Shown here one piece after another: positions 1-10,400 of a stretch of DNA of 64,000 bases. Below the pieces are notes generated by a model that did no database searches, was not told the DNA's origin, and was given only the letters and a program-made list of their open reading frames with translations. Numbering within the stretch: position 1 is the stretch's first letter; each line of letters opens with the position of its first letter. The DNA is taken from contig NZ_RSEC01000014.1 of NCBI RefSeq assembly GCF_003937945.1, positions 1 through 64,000 of the forward strand, read 5' to 3'. The stretch is from Amycolatopsis eburnea. Its GTDB lineage: Bacteria; Actinomycetota; Actinomycetes; Mycobacteriales; Pseudonocardiaceae. Position numbers and translations under genes: made by a program.

Positions 1-78
1 GGTCAGTCGTTCATAGGGTCAGACCCTGGCGGGAGGTGCTCACCCCCATCCTCTCTGTCGTTCATGTCGTCTGGCGAG

Positions 79-180
79 GTGAACGACCCTTTCATGACAT
101 TTGCGGAGGGGCGGATCGGCCGTGCTGCCCGACTTTGCCGCGATCAAGACCTCCGGTGACCTGAATGACTCGTTCAAGAC
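79..180. repeat. Two copies of the GTCATGAACGGGTCGTTCAC-type repeat
   Basis: Copies at 79-98 and 161-180, same orientation, 82 bp apart, related to the copy at 59052-59071. Confidence 0.55.
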
Positions 181-274
181 ACCTGGGACCCGGCGTCGGT
201 AAAGGATCCACAAAGGACAGTCAAGCCACTGTGATCATGCTCTCCCATGCGTTTCGCCCACTTGGTTGCCATAC

Positions 275-301
275 GCAAGCAACTTGCTTAGCCTAGCTAA
301 G
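275..301. promoter_or_regulatory. Adjacent palindromes, probable operator/promoter of the MFS pump
   Basis: GCAAG-CAA-CTTGC (275-287) abuts CTTAGC-CTA-GCTAAG (287-301); both have perfect arms and 3-nt spacers. A TAGCCT hexamer inside the second palindrome (289-294) could be the -10 element, so a bound repressor would block RNA polymerase. MarR-type regulators often control DHA2 pumps through such sites, but no MarR gene is in the window. Confidence 0.45.
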
Positions 302-327
302 GGACTGGCGAGCAGAAGGGTTGCACA

Positions 328-2097
328 GTGGCGGAACGCCGGACGTATTCGATCGCGGAACTGGGGCCGCGGTACAAGTGGATCGCGCTGTCCAACACGA
401 CGCTGGGCATGCTGATCGCCACGATCAACTCCTCGATCGTGCTGATCGCGCTCCCCGACATCTTCAAGGGCATCGGGATCAACCCCCTGGAACCGGCCAA
501 CACCAGCTACCTGCTGTGGATGATCATGGGCTTCCTCGTGGTCACCGCGGTCCTGGTGGTGAGCTTCGGCAGGCTCGGCGACATGTACGGCCGCGCGAGG
601 ATGTACAACCTCGGGTTCGCCGTCTTCACCGTTTCTTCGATCATGCTGGCCATCACGTGGTTCGGCGGCGACGCGGCCGCGTTGTGGCTGATCGGCTGGC
701 GGATCGTGCAGGGCGTCGGCGGCGCCTTCCTGATGGCGAACTCCTCGGCGATCCTCACCGACGCCTTCCCGGCCAACCAGCGCGGGCTCGCGCTCGGCAT
801 GAACGGCGTCGCGGCCATCGCCGGCTCGTTCCTCGGCCTGGTCGTCGGCGGGGTGCTCGCGCCGGTCGACTGGAACCTGATCTTCCTCGTCTCGGTGCCG
901 TTCGGCGTGATCGGCACGATCTGGGCGTACCTCAAGCTGCACGACACCGGCGTCCGCAAGCACGCGCGGATGGACTGGTGGGGCAACATCACCTTCGCCG
1001 TCGGCCTGATCGCGGTGCTGGTCGGCATCACCTACGGCATCCAGCCCCACGGCACGTCCCAGACCGGCTGGACCAGCCCGATGGTGCTCAGCTGCCTGAT
1101 CGGCGGCGTCGCGGTGCTCGTCGCGTTCGTGGTCATCGAGACCAAGGTGGACAACCCGCTGTTCCGGCTGTCGCTGTTCAAGATCCGGTCGTTCACCTGG
1201 GGCAACATCGCGAACCTGACGGCGTCGCTCGGCCGCGGCGGCCTGCAGTTCATCCTCATCATCTGGCTGCAGGGCATCTGGCTGCCGCAGCACGGCTACA
1301 CGTTCGAGCAGACGCCGTTGTGGGCGGGCATCTACATGCTCCCCATGACGATCGGGTTCCTGGTGGCCGCGCCGACGTCGGGCATCCTCGCCGACCGCAT
1401 CGGCAGCCGCCTGCTGGCCTCCGGCGGCCTGCTCATCACGGCGATCACGTTCCTGCTGCTGATCATCCTGCCGGTGAACTTCAACTACTGGGCGTTCGCG
1501 GCGATCCTGCTGATCAACGGCATCGGCATGGGCATGTTCTCCTCGCCCAACCGCGCCGAGGTGATGAACAGCCTCCCGGCCGACGCGCGCGGCTCCGGGG
1601 CGGGCATGATGACGACGTTCCAGAACGCCGCGATGGTCCTGTCGATCGGCTTCTTCTTCAGCCTGATCATCTCGGGCCTCTCGAGCAGCCTCCCGGCCAC
1701 GATGCACGACGGCCTGGTCTCCCACGGCGTCCCGGACGCGGCGGCCTCCCAGGTGGCGAACCTGCCGGCGGTGGCGGTGCTGTTCGCGGCGTTCCTGGGC
1801 TACAACCCGATCCAGCAGCTCCTGGGCGGCCAGCTCGCGTCCCTGCCGCCGGACCAGGCGTCGTTCCTGACCGGCCGCAGCTTCTTCCCGAACCTGATCT
1901 CGGGCCCGTTCCAGTCCGGCCTGGCGGTGGCGTTCGGCTTCGCGATCGCGGTCTGCTTGATCGGCGCGGTGGCTTCGCTGCTGACGAAGGACGCCCGCCC
2001 GAAGGACCGCGAATCGGTCGGCGAAGAGCTGGCGGCGGTGGCCGGCGAATCCGGCGGCGGGCCGAGCGAACTGGTGTCGCCGTCGAGCGAACGCTAG
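328..2097 (+). CDS. MFS multidrug efflux transporter, DHA2 (EmrB/QacA) type
   Basis: A 589-residue membrane protein with about 14 hydrophobic segments, the usual size and topology for the 14-TM drug:proton antiporter family. An MFS motif A is visible after TM2 (GRLGDMYGRARMY, residues 81-93). It should export a toxic compound or metabolite using the proton gradient; the substrate cannot be told. The start is GTG at 328. The last 35 or so residues are a hydrophilic, charged tail. It is a single-gene unit: palindromes sit upstream and a strong hairpin follows the stop. Confidence 0.9.
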   Translation: MAERRTYSIAELGPRYKWIALSNTTLGMLIATINSSIVLIALPDIFKGIGINPLEPANTSYLLWMIMGFLVVTAVLVVSFGRLGDMYGRARMYNLGFAVFTVSSIMLAITWFGGDAAALWLIGWRIVQGVGGAFLMANSSAILTDAFPANQRGLALGMNGVAAIAGSFLGLVVGGVLAPVDWNLIFLVSVPFGVIGTIWAYLKLHDTGVRKHARMDWWGNITFAVGLIAVLVGITYGIQPHGTSQTGWTSPMVLSCLIGGVAVLVAFVVIETKVDNPLFRLSLFKIRSFTWGNIANLTASLGRGGLQFILIIWLQGIWLPQHGYTFEQTPLWAGIYMLPMTIGFLVAAPTSGILADRIGSRLLASGGLLITAITFLLLIILPVNFNYWAFAAILLINGIGMGMFSSPNRAEVMNSLPADARGSGAGMMTTFQNAAMVLSIGFFFSLIISGLSSSLPATMHDGLVSHGVPDAAASQVANLPAVAVLFAAFLGYNPIQQLLGGQLASLPPDQASFLTGRSFFPNLISGPFQSGLAVAFGFAIAVCLIGAVASLLTKDARPKDRESVGEELAAVAGESGGGPSELVSPSSER

Positions 2098-2109
2098 CAA
2101 GCGCACGGA

Positions 2110-2152
2110 AAACGGGCCGGGTGCCACCCTCGCGGTGGCACCCGGCCCGTTT
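2110..2152 (+). terminator. Hairpin terminator after the MFS gene
   Basis: A perfect 19-bp stem (arms 2110-2128 and 2134-2152) with the 5-nt loop CTCGC, starting 13 nt after the stop codon. A short T-containing run follows. Confidence 0.8.
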
Positions 2153-2408
2153 CCGTTTCCCTACCTCGGTCGTGGGCCGAACGGGGCAATCACCCGGGAA
2201 CGGGTAACGCCTCCGCACGAAGATCGGATGGGGAGATCGAATGGCTCGCGGGAGGGCGAGCTCGTCGCCGCGCGGCATGGGAGGTGCCGCGCACCGGGGG
2301 GAATCTGCCCGAATCCCGGGCCCCGCACCGACCGCCGACCCGCTGCCCGGCACGCCGCCGGGCTTCTTTCGCGCTGCTCGAAAACGCTTTCACGACAAGG
2401 GGTAGTCC
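2153..2408. other. Intergenic region before the lectin-like gene
   Basis: With the terminator this makes a gap of about 310 nt without a gene. I see no conserved RNA, repeat or clear operator. The promoter and 5' leader of the downstream secreted protein must lie here; AAGGGGTAG just before the ATG at 2409 may serve as ribosome binding site. Confidence 0.5.
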
Positions 2409-4346
2409 ATGCGCCAGAGACCCTTCGCCCGGAGATCCGCCGTCCTCGGCTGCGCTTTGACCGTCGCCCTCACCGGTGCGGTGAGCGTGACCGGCGCGAA
2501 CGTGGCCGCCGCGGCCGACACGATCACCTGCCGCGCCAGCGCCGGTGTCTTCTACACCCTCCCCGACACCCACCTCGACCTCGACCGCCACAACGAGCCC
2601 GAGACCGGCGCCGTCTCCTGGACGGGACGCGCGACGATCGGCTACACGTGGGCGGGCAAGACGCTCGCCGGCCCCGACGGCCGGATGTACCTCATCTCCG
2701 ACAACGGCAGCGTCCTGCGCCAGCGGCGGCTGGCCACCGGCTGGGAGAACGGCGGCACCGGGCAGATCATCGCGACCGGCTGGAACGGCGTGACCCTGGC
2801 TTCGCAGCGCAACCGGATCACCGTCGACGCGACCGGTGACTTCTACTGGTCGCACGACAACATCCTCGCGTGGCTCCGCTACGACGAGACGACGAAGGTC
2901 TGGACCAGCCGGCTGATCGACACGGGCTGGACCCTGACCAAGTACGACATGATCGTCGGCGCGGGCGCCGGCGTGTTCTACGCCCGCACCCCCGGCGGCA
3001 ACCTCTACCGGTTCCAGTACGACCCGGTCAGCCAGCGGTGGCTCGAGTACGCCCGGCTGGTCGGCAGCGGCGGCTGGCAGAACTACGCCCAGATCGCCTC
3101 GGCCGGCGGTGACGTGCTCTACGCGCTGGACAAGAACACCGGGCAGATCAAGTGGTACCGCTACCTGGGCGGCGGCAGCTGGCTGGGCTGGAAGGTGATC
3201 GGCACGATCGGCACGGACTACCAGCTGAGCGTCACGACCGACGACTGCAAGCTGGTCGATCCCGGCCTGCCGACGCGGCCCGCGGTCCCGGTCGTCGCCG
3301 ACGCCCCGAGCGCCGTCGTCGAAGGCACCGGCGGCAAGCTCCAGCACTTCTACGTCGACGGCTTCGGCAGGCTCATCCACGGGCGCCAGCGCTCGACGGA
3401 CATCACCGTCGTGGACTTCTCCGTGGTCCCGGGCTACCAGGAGTACACCGGCACCCCGAGCGCGCTCCGGGCCGCCGACGACAGCCTGCTGGTGACGGCG
3501 CTGGGCCAGGACAGCGAGACCCGCAGCAGCACCCAGGCCGCAGCCACCACGACCTGGCCCGCCGCGAGCGGGTTCGGCGGCTGGACGCCCGGCGCGGCCG
3601 TTCTCGTCCAGCGTTCGGGCACCGGCACGGCGTTCGCCGTGGACAGCGCGGGCCGCCTCCTGGCCCGCCCGCAGGACGCGAACACCAAGCAGTTCCTGCC
3701 GTGGCGGGTCCTGCCCTCGTCGGGGCTGACCGCGGACCTCACCGCCGTCGCCCAGGCCGACGGGATCGACCTGGTCGCCCGCACCACCAGCGGCACCTAC
3801 ACCAAGGCGACCTACCTCGACGGCACGCTCAGCGCCTGGAGCGCCGTGCCCGGCACCGGCTGGACCGGCAAGCTCGCCGCGACGGCGAACCCGGACAACA
3901 CCCTCGAAGCCTTCGCCGTCCAGCCGGACGGCGTGGTCGTCACCCAGCGCGAGCAGGCGGCGGGCTTCACCGGCACCTGGCAGCCGCTGGCCGGCGTCAC
4001 CGCGCAGGGTTCGCCGGCCGCCGCCGTCGACAGCGGCGGTGTGGTCCACGTGGCCGTCCGCGGCACCGACGGCTACGTGTACGTGACCCAGCAGAACGCG
4101 CCCGGCAGCACCGGCTACCAGGCCTGGCAGAAGCTGGTCGACTCCCGGACCGGCGCGGCTTACCAGTCCGCCACGGACCCCTCGTTCACCGGGCTCGCGG
4201 CCGGTGGCGTGGTGGTGACCTACCGGGACAGCGACGGCGTCACCTACGCCTTCGGGTCGGGGCTCCCGGTCACGACCGCGGTCGCGCGCAGCGCGAACCC
4301 GGCGACGGTGTTCACCGGCGGTCCGCTGCCGAAGCCGGCTCTCTGA
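2409..4346 (+). CDS. Secreted tachylectin/PLL-like beta-propeller protein
   Basis: 645 residues with a clear Sec signal peptide (Arg-rich start, hydrophobic core, AAAAD end near residue 36). Residues about 40-285 resemble the tachylectin-2 type propeller, with repeated units such as RMYLISDNGSV, VFYARTPGGNLYRF and VLYALDKN followed by W-rich strands. Residues about 295-640 form a second series of propeller-like strands (GGKLQHFYVDGFGRLIHG, GYVYVTQQN). Such proteins bind sugars or cell surfaces; no catalytic motif is seen. It is 100 nt upstream of the giant RHS toxin gene, on the same strand but with a hairpin between them, so a shared role in surface adhesion is only inferred. Confidence 0.7.
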   Translation: MRQRPFARRSAVLGCALTVALTGAVSVTGANVAAAADTITCRASAGVFYTLPDTHLDLDRHNEPETGAVSWTGRATIGYTWAGKTLAGPDGRMYLISDNGSVLRQRRLATGWENGGTGQIIATGWNGVTLASQRNRITVDATGDFYWSHDNILAWLRYDETTKVWTSRLIDTGWTLTKYDMIVGAGAGVFYARTPGGNLYRFQYDPVSQRWLEYARLVGSGGWQNYAQIASAGGDVLYALDKNTGQIKWYRYLGGGSWLGWKVIGTIGTDYQLSVTTDDCKLVDPGLPTRPAVPVVADAPSAVVEGTGGKLQHFYVDGFGRLIHGRQRSTDITVVDFSVVPGYQEYTGTPSALRAADDSLLVTALGQDSETRSSTQAAATTTWPAASGFGGWTPGAAVLVQRSGTGTAFAVDSAGRLLARPQDANTKQFLPWRVLPSSGLTADLTAVAQADGIDLVARTTSGTYTKATYLDGTLSAWSAVPGTGWTGKLAATANPDNTLEAFAVQPDGVVVTQREQAAGFTGTWQPLAGVTAQGSPAAAVDSGGVVHVAVRGTDGYVYVTQQNAPGSTGYQAWQKLVDSRTGAAYQSATDPSFTGLAAGGVVVTYRDSDGVTYAFGSGLPVTTAVARSANPATVFTGGPLPKPAL

Positions 4347-4365
4347 CGCAGTTCGCCCGACGGGC

Positions 4366-4397
4366 GGGCGGGCCCCGACGTGGTCCGGGGCCCGCCC
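4366..4397 (+). terminator. Hairpin terminator after the lectin-like gene
   Basis: A 12-bp perfect GC-rich stem (4366-4377 with 4386-4397) and an 8-nt loop, about 20 nt after the stop. It may attenuate rather than end transcription into the RHS gene. Confidence 0.65.
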
Positions 4398-4446
4398 GGC
4401 TGTCCCCTTGCCGTGCAGTCGTTCGACCGATGAGGCGGGATTCCCC

Positions 4447-7400
4447 ATGTTTTCTCCACGTCGCAAGACCGGGCACGCCGGCCGGGCCGGGTTGCTGGTC
4501 CTCGTCGTCGCGCTGACGGCGGGAGTCGTCGGACCCGCCATCCCGGCCGGGCCGGACGCCGGCGCGAACCTCCTCCAGCAGGCGATGGCGCTCGCGCCGA
4601 AGCAGCTGGCGGGGACGGCGGGGGAACCGGGGGACGACCCGGCGGGCCCGGCCAACACCGCCGGCCCGAAGTCGCTGCAGTCGAAGTACCCGGCGGTCGC
4701 CGCCGGTGAGGCGAAGGTCGCCGCGAACGCCGTGCAGGTCCGGAGCGCGCCCGCGCACGTGACCGGGTTCGACGAGAAGACCAGCCGGGAGCTGCCGGAC
4801 CGGCGCACCGCCACGGACAAGACCTACGCCAACACCGATGGCACGCTCACCACGGAGTTCGGCCAGGAACCGATCAACTTCCGCGCGCCGGACGGCAGCT
4901 ACCAGCCGATCGACACGACCATCGTCCCCGCCGGCACCGGCTGGTCCAACGCGGCCGACGCCGAGCGGCTCACCTTCGCCGCGAAGGCCGGTGGAACCGA
5001 CCTCGTCCACGTCACCTTGGACGGCGAGCACGAATTCGGCTACGGCGTGGGCGGTGCCGTGCCGACGACCGGTGCCGTCTCCGGCAGCCGCATCGTCTAC
5101 CCGGGCGTGCGGCCCGGTGCCGACCTCCGGCTCGACGTGGTGCCCGGCGGCGTCAAGGAAACGCTCGTCCTGAACTCGCCGGAAACCGCGACGACGTGGG
5201 ACTTCCCGTTGCGGCTGAAGGGGCTTCGGCCGTCCCTTGTGGACGGGCGGATCTCCCTCACCGACGCGTCCGGGGCCGAGCGCGCCCGGATCCCGGCCGG
5301 GTTCATGACCGACTCCCGGCGTGATCCCGCGACCGGCGACCCCGCCCGGTCCGAGGGCGTGACCTACGAACTGCTCGAAAACGCCGGCGCGTTCGTGCTC
5401 CGCGTCAAGCTGGACCCGGACTGGCTCAAGGACTCCGCGCGCGTCTACCCGGTGGAGGTCGACCCCAGCGTCGAGACCACCGCGTCCGACGGCGGCGCGG
5501 TGTTCCAGGGCGGTTCCCGGCTCGACGGCTCGACCGAGCTGCGGATCGGCACGACCGGGTCGGTCAAGGCCGCGAGCTACCTGTCCTTCAGCGGCGTGGA
5601 AAGCCGGCTGCGCGACCACAAGATCCTCGGTGCCCAGCTCACGCTGAAGAGCACCTGGTCGTGGTCCTGCCAGCCGCGTCCGGTCACCGTGCACGGGGTC
5701 ACCGCGCCGTGGAACACCGCGTCCGGCTTCCCCGGCCCCGCCTTCGGTCCCGCGCTCGCGCAGGAATCCTTCGCACACGGGTACATCGGCCTCCAGCAGC
5801 ACGCGTCGAGCTGCCCGTCGGCGACCGAGCTGATCCCGCTCGGCACCGCCGGCCGCGACCTCGTGCAGCGCTGGGTGACCGGCGCGCAGGCCAACTACGG
5901 CCTCGCGGTCCGCGCGTCGGAAACCGACCCCTACGGCTGGAAGAAGTTCACCGGCAACCGGACGGCGAACCCGCCGCGCCTGTTCGTCACGCACACCGCC
6001 TACGACGCCGAATACCGCGTCGACCGCGGGGTTCCCCAGCCTCCGGTGACGCGCACGCAGGCCGGCAAGGTCAAGATCACCGTCACCAACCGCGGCGCCG
6101 GCACCTGGACCGCGGCGGACTTCGCGCTCGGCTACCGCGTCTTCACCGCGGCCGGCGCGCCGGTCGGGGCGGTCGAAGCCGCGTCTCTGCCGAACGACGT
6201 GCCGCGCGGTGCCTCGGTGACGCTCGACGCCACCATCAAGGCCATCGAGCCCGGCCAGTACCTGTTCGACTTCAGCATGCTGCGCCGCGGCGGTGCCTGG
6301 TTCACCGACGAGCAGATCCCGCCGACGCGCCTGTCGATGACCGTGTTCGACGTCCCGCCGATCGTCAAGGCGCAGTACCCGCCGAACGGCTTCTCCGCGC
6401 CCACGCTCACCCCGCAGCTGTGGGCCGACGCGGTCGACGTCGACGCCCCGGTGTCCTCGACCCTCAAGTACCGCTTCGAAGTCTGCGAAAAGTACGTCGC
6501 CAAGCCGGACGGCACGCTGACCGGGGTGTCCTGTGTGGACTCCGGGTACGTGACCAAGCGGACGTGGACGGTTCCGACGGGCGCGCTGCGCTGGAGCAAG
6601 GACTACCAGTGGCGCGTCTTCGCCTACGACGGGAACTCGGAGAGCGAGAAGCTCACGCCGAGCCACCTCCTGACGGCGGTCCCGCAGCCGGAGATCACGT
6701 CGCACCTGGCGAACGCGCCCTACAGCGGCGCGCAGCGCGACTTCGACCCGCAGACCGGGAACTACTTCTCCAGCGCGGTCGACGCCGCGCTGCAGGTGAC
6801 CGGGCCGGAACTGACCGTCGCCCGCACCTACAACAGCCTCGACCCGCGCACCGACCTCGCCTTCGGCGCCGGCTGGTCGACCCGCTACGACATGCGCGTC
6901 CTGCCCGACAACGACGGTTCGGGCAACGTCGTCATCACCTACCCGGACGGCCAGCAGGTCCGGTTCGGCCGCAACAGCGACGGCACGTTCGCGCCGCCGC
7001 CCGGCAGGCAGGCGAACTTCCGGATCGAACCGGAAGCCGCGGGTGGCGGCTGGGTGCTGAACGACAAAGCGGCCGCGCTGTACCGCTTCCGCCCCGACGG
7101 CCGGCTGATCGAGATCTACGACCAGGCCGGGCACCACGTCCAGCTGGACTACGGCACACCCGAGCACCTCAGCCGGGCGATCAGCCTGACCAGCGACCGG
7201 ATCCTGTACTTCAAGTGGACCGGCAACCACGTCACGTCGGTGAGCACCGACCCGATCGACGGCAAGCAGCTCACCTGGACCTACACCTACGACGGCGACC
7301 GCCTGACGAAGGTGTGCGATCCCGACAACGGCTGCACCGGCTACGACTACACCACGGGTTCGCACTACCGCAGCTCCGTCGTCGACGCCCGCCCGTCGTC

Positions 7401-10400
7401 GTTCTGGCGCTTCGGCGAGACGTCCGGCACCTCGGCCGCCAGCGAAAACGGGCTCAAGCTCGGCAAGGACGCCGGGACCTACAAGGACGTCGCGCTCGGC
7501 CAGCCGGGCCCGCTGGCCGGCACCGGCACCGCGGCGACGTTCAACGGCACGTCGTCGGTGGTGACGCTGCCGGACGGCACCGTGCGCAAGAACCGCGACC
7601 TCGCGATCGAGATGTGGTTCAAGACCACGGCGGGCGGTCCGCTCTTCGGCTACCAGAAGGCGCCGATCAGCGGCACGCCCACCGGCGCGGTGCCGGTGCT
7701 GTACGTCGGCACGGACGGCAAGCTGCGCGGCCAGTTCTGGAACGGCGGCGCGGCCCCGATCACGTCGGCGGCGACGGTCAACGACAACGCGTGGCACCAC
7801 GTGGTGCTTTCCGGCGCCCTCGCGACCCAGACCCTTTACCTCGACGGCAAGGCGGTCGGCACCGCGCAGGGCGAGATCGCGCACGACGACGTCGTGTACA
7901 ACCAGATCGGCGCGGCGTACACGGTTCCGCCGTCGGCGTGGCCGGGCTGGGGCACGGACGCGCGCCGGTTCTTCTCCGGGCAGATCGCCGAAGCGGCGTT
8001 CTACGAGTACGCCGTCGGCCCCACGACCGCGGCCGCGCACTACCAGGCGCGCGCAGCGGCCAGCTCACTCACGAAGATCACGCTGCCGAGCGGCCGCGTC
8101 GCCGCGCAGCTGAGCTACGACACCGCGGCCGACCGCCTCACCGAGGTCGTCGACCGCAACGGCGGGCACTGGCGCCTCGGGAAGCCGGTCGTGACCGGAA
8201 CCGAGACCAACCTCGTGCGCACGACGCAGGTCACGGATCCGGGCGACCGCCCGCACTTCTACGACTACGACCCGGTGCGCGGCCGCATCCTGCGCTACAT
8301 CGCCCCGCTGGGCCAAGGCATCCGTCCGGAGGACCGCCGCGACGGCGACGGCAACCCGCTGCCGCCGGAGAACCCGACCTGTGACCCGTCGGCACCCCAG
8401 GACCCGGCCGACCCGTCGTACTGCGGCGGCCCGGTCGGCGGCGACGGCACGTGGGTCGGCGGCCCGGTCAACGGCCAGGGCGTCCGCACCTACGACTACG
8501 ACGACAAGGGCTTCCAGACCACGATCGGCGACGAGCTCGGCAACACCGTCGTCCTGACCAACGACGAGCGCGGCAACGTGCTCGCGCGCAAGACGTGCCG
8601 CGTGGCCCCGGGCGACTGCCAGACGTCGTACTCGACGTACTACCTCAACGCGGCCGACGTGACGGACCCGCGCAACGACAAGCTCCTGTCCACCCGCGAC
8701 GCCCGTTCGGCGAACGCGGACGACCCGGCGTACGCGACGACGTACACGTACACGGACCTGGGCGTCCGGGGTCTGCTGGCCACGGAGACCACCCCGGACG
8801 GCGGCGTCACCCGCCACCAGTACGCGACCGGCACGGAAGCGGCGGCGGGCGGCGGCAACGTCCCGGCGGGCCTGCTGCTGCAGACCACGGACCCGCGCAA
8901 CGGCGTCACGACGTACGCCTACTACAAGAACGGGGACCTGGCGAAGGTCACCGACCCGGCGGGCCTGACGACGGCGTACACGTACGACGTCTTCGGCCGC
9001 AAGAAGACGGAGACCCGAAGCAGCGCCTCGGACCCGGCCGGGGTGACGACGACCTACGCCTACGACTCGCGGTCGCACCAGACCGCCGTGACCGGTCCCG
9101 GCGTGGTCAACGCGATCACCGGGGTCACGCACACCGCGCAGACGCTCACCGGCTACGACGCCGACGGCAACGTCGTGCGCACTGAGGAGAAGGACCTGAC
9201 CGGCGGGGACACCGCCCGGGTCACGACGACCGACTACGACGACTTCGGCCGCGCGAGCCGGGTTGTGGACCCGGAGGGCGGGGTCACCTCCTCCGGCTAC
9301 GACCCCTTCGGCAACCGCGTCTGGATGGTCGACGCCGGCGGCAACAAGTACGAGTACGGCTACACCGCGCGCAACGCGCTGGCCGAAGTCCGGCTGCGGG
9401 CCTGGAACGGCCAGGCGGTCGACCCGGCGAGCGGGGCAGGCGACACCGACGGTGCCGGCGACACGACTTCGGCACCGACCCTGGTCCTCGCGTCCTACGC
9501 CTACGACCTCGCGGGACGGCGGGTGCGGGAAACCGCCTCGATGGGACGCACCACCCGCTACCGGTACTTCGGCGACGGGAAGGTCTGGAAGGTCGTCGCC
9601 CACGACGTGCGCGACCCCTTCAACCCGGCGGCGCCCAAGCGCGACGTCACGTTGCAGGAGTACGCCTACGACGCCGCGGGCCAGAAGACCAAGCTGACCG
9701 AGCCCGGCGGCCGCGTCACGACGTTCGAGTACGACGCCGCGGGCCGCGGGACGGCGGAAACCACCGACCCGGCGGGGCTGGCGAACCGGACCGAGTGGAC
9801 GTACGGCCCCGGCGGGGACGTCGTCAAGACCGTCCATACCGGACAGAGCTCGAACAGCACCCGGCTCGACCTCGGTAACCGCGAGACCGTCGAGTACGGC
9901 TACGACACGGCGGGCAGGCAGACCAGCCGGTCGGTGACCAAGAGCGCGACCGAAAAGCTGACCACGACCTACCAGTACGACGAGCGCGGCCTGACGACCG
10001 CGGTCACCGCGCCACGCGGCAACGCCCGCGGCGCCGATCCGGTCGCGTTCACGACGAACCTGGCCTACGACAAGCTCGGCCGGCTCATCCGGACCACGCA
10101 GCCGCTCGTCGCGGCCGAGTCCGGGGGAGCGGCGGCCGCGCAGGTGCGGCCGGAGGTCGTCGGCGGCTACGACACCTTCGGGAACCAGACCGAAACGAAG
10201 GACCCGAACGGCAACGTCGGGACGATCACCTACGACCGGGACGGCCGGATCGTGAAGGTGGCGTCGCCGGACTACCGCAAACCGGGGGAGACCACCGCGG
10301 CGAAGGCCGCCACGACCCGGCAGTACGACGCGCTCGGCAACCTGCTGAACGTCACGGACCCGGCCGGCGCCGTCACCCGCTACCGGTACGACCAGCTCGG

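Larger units (their letters stand above)
1..327. other. Intergenic region upstream of the efflux pump
   Basis: No convincing gene is visible here. The stretch holds two related 20-mers (79-98 and 161-180), an 8-bp inverted repeat GTCGTTCA/TGAACGAC (57-64 and 80-87), and two adjacent short palindromes (275-287 and 287-301) just before the efflux gene. The left end may carry the promoter side of a gene outside the window. Confidence 0.6.

Noticed and set aside
235..2127. Minus-strand frame opposite the MFS gene
   Set aside because: The plus-strand reading has clear transmembrane and MFS motif structure; the antisense product is a charged low-complexity shadow.
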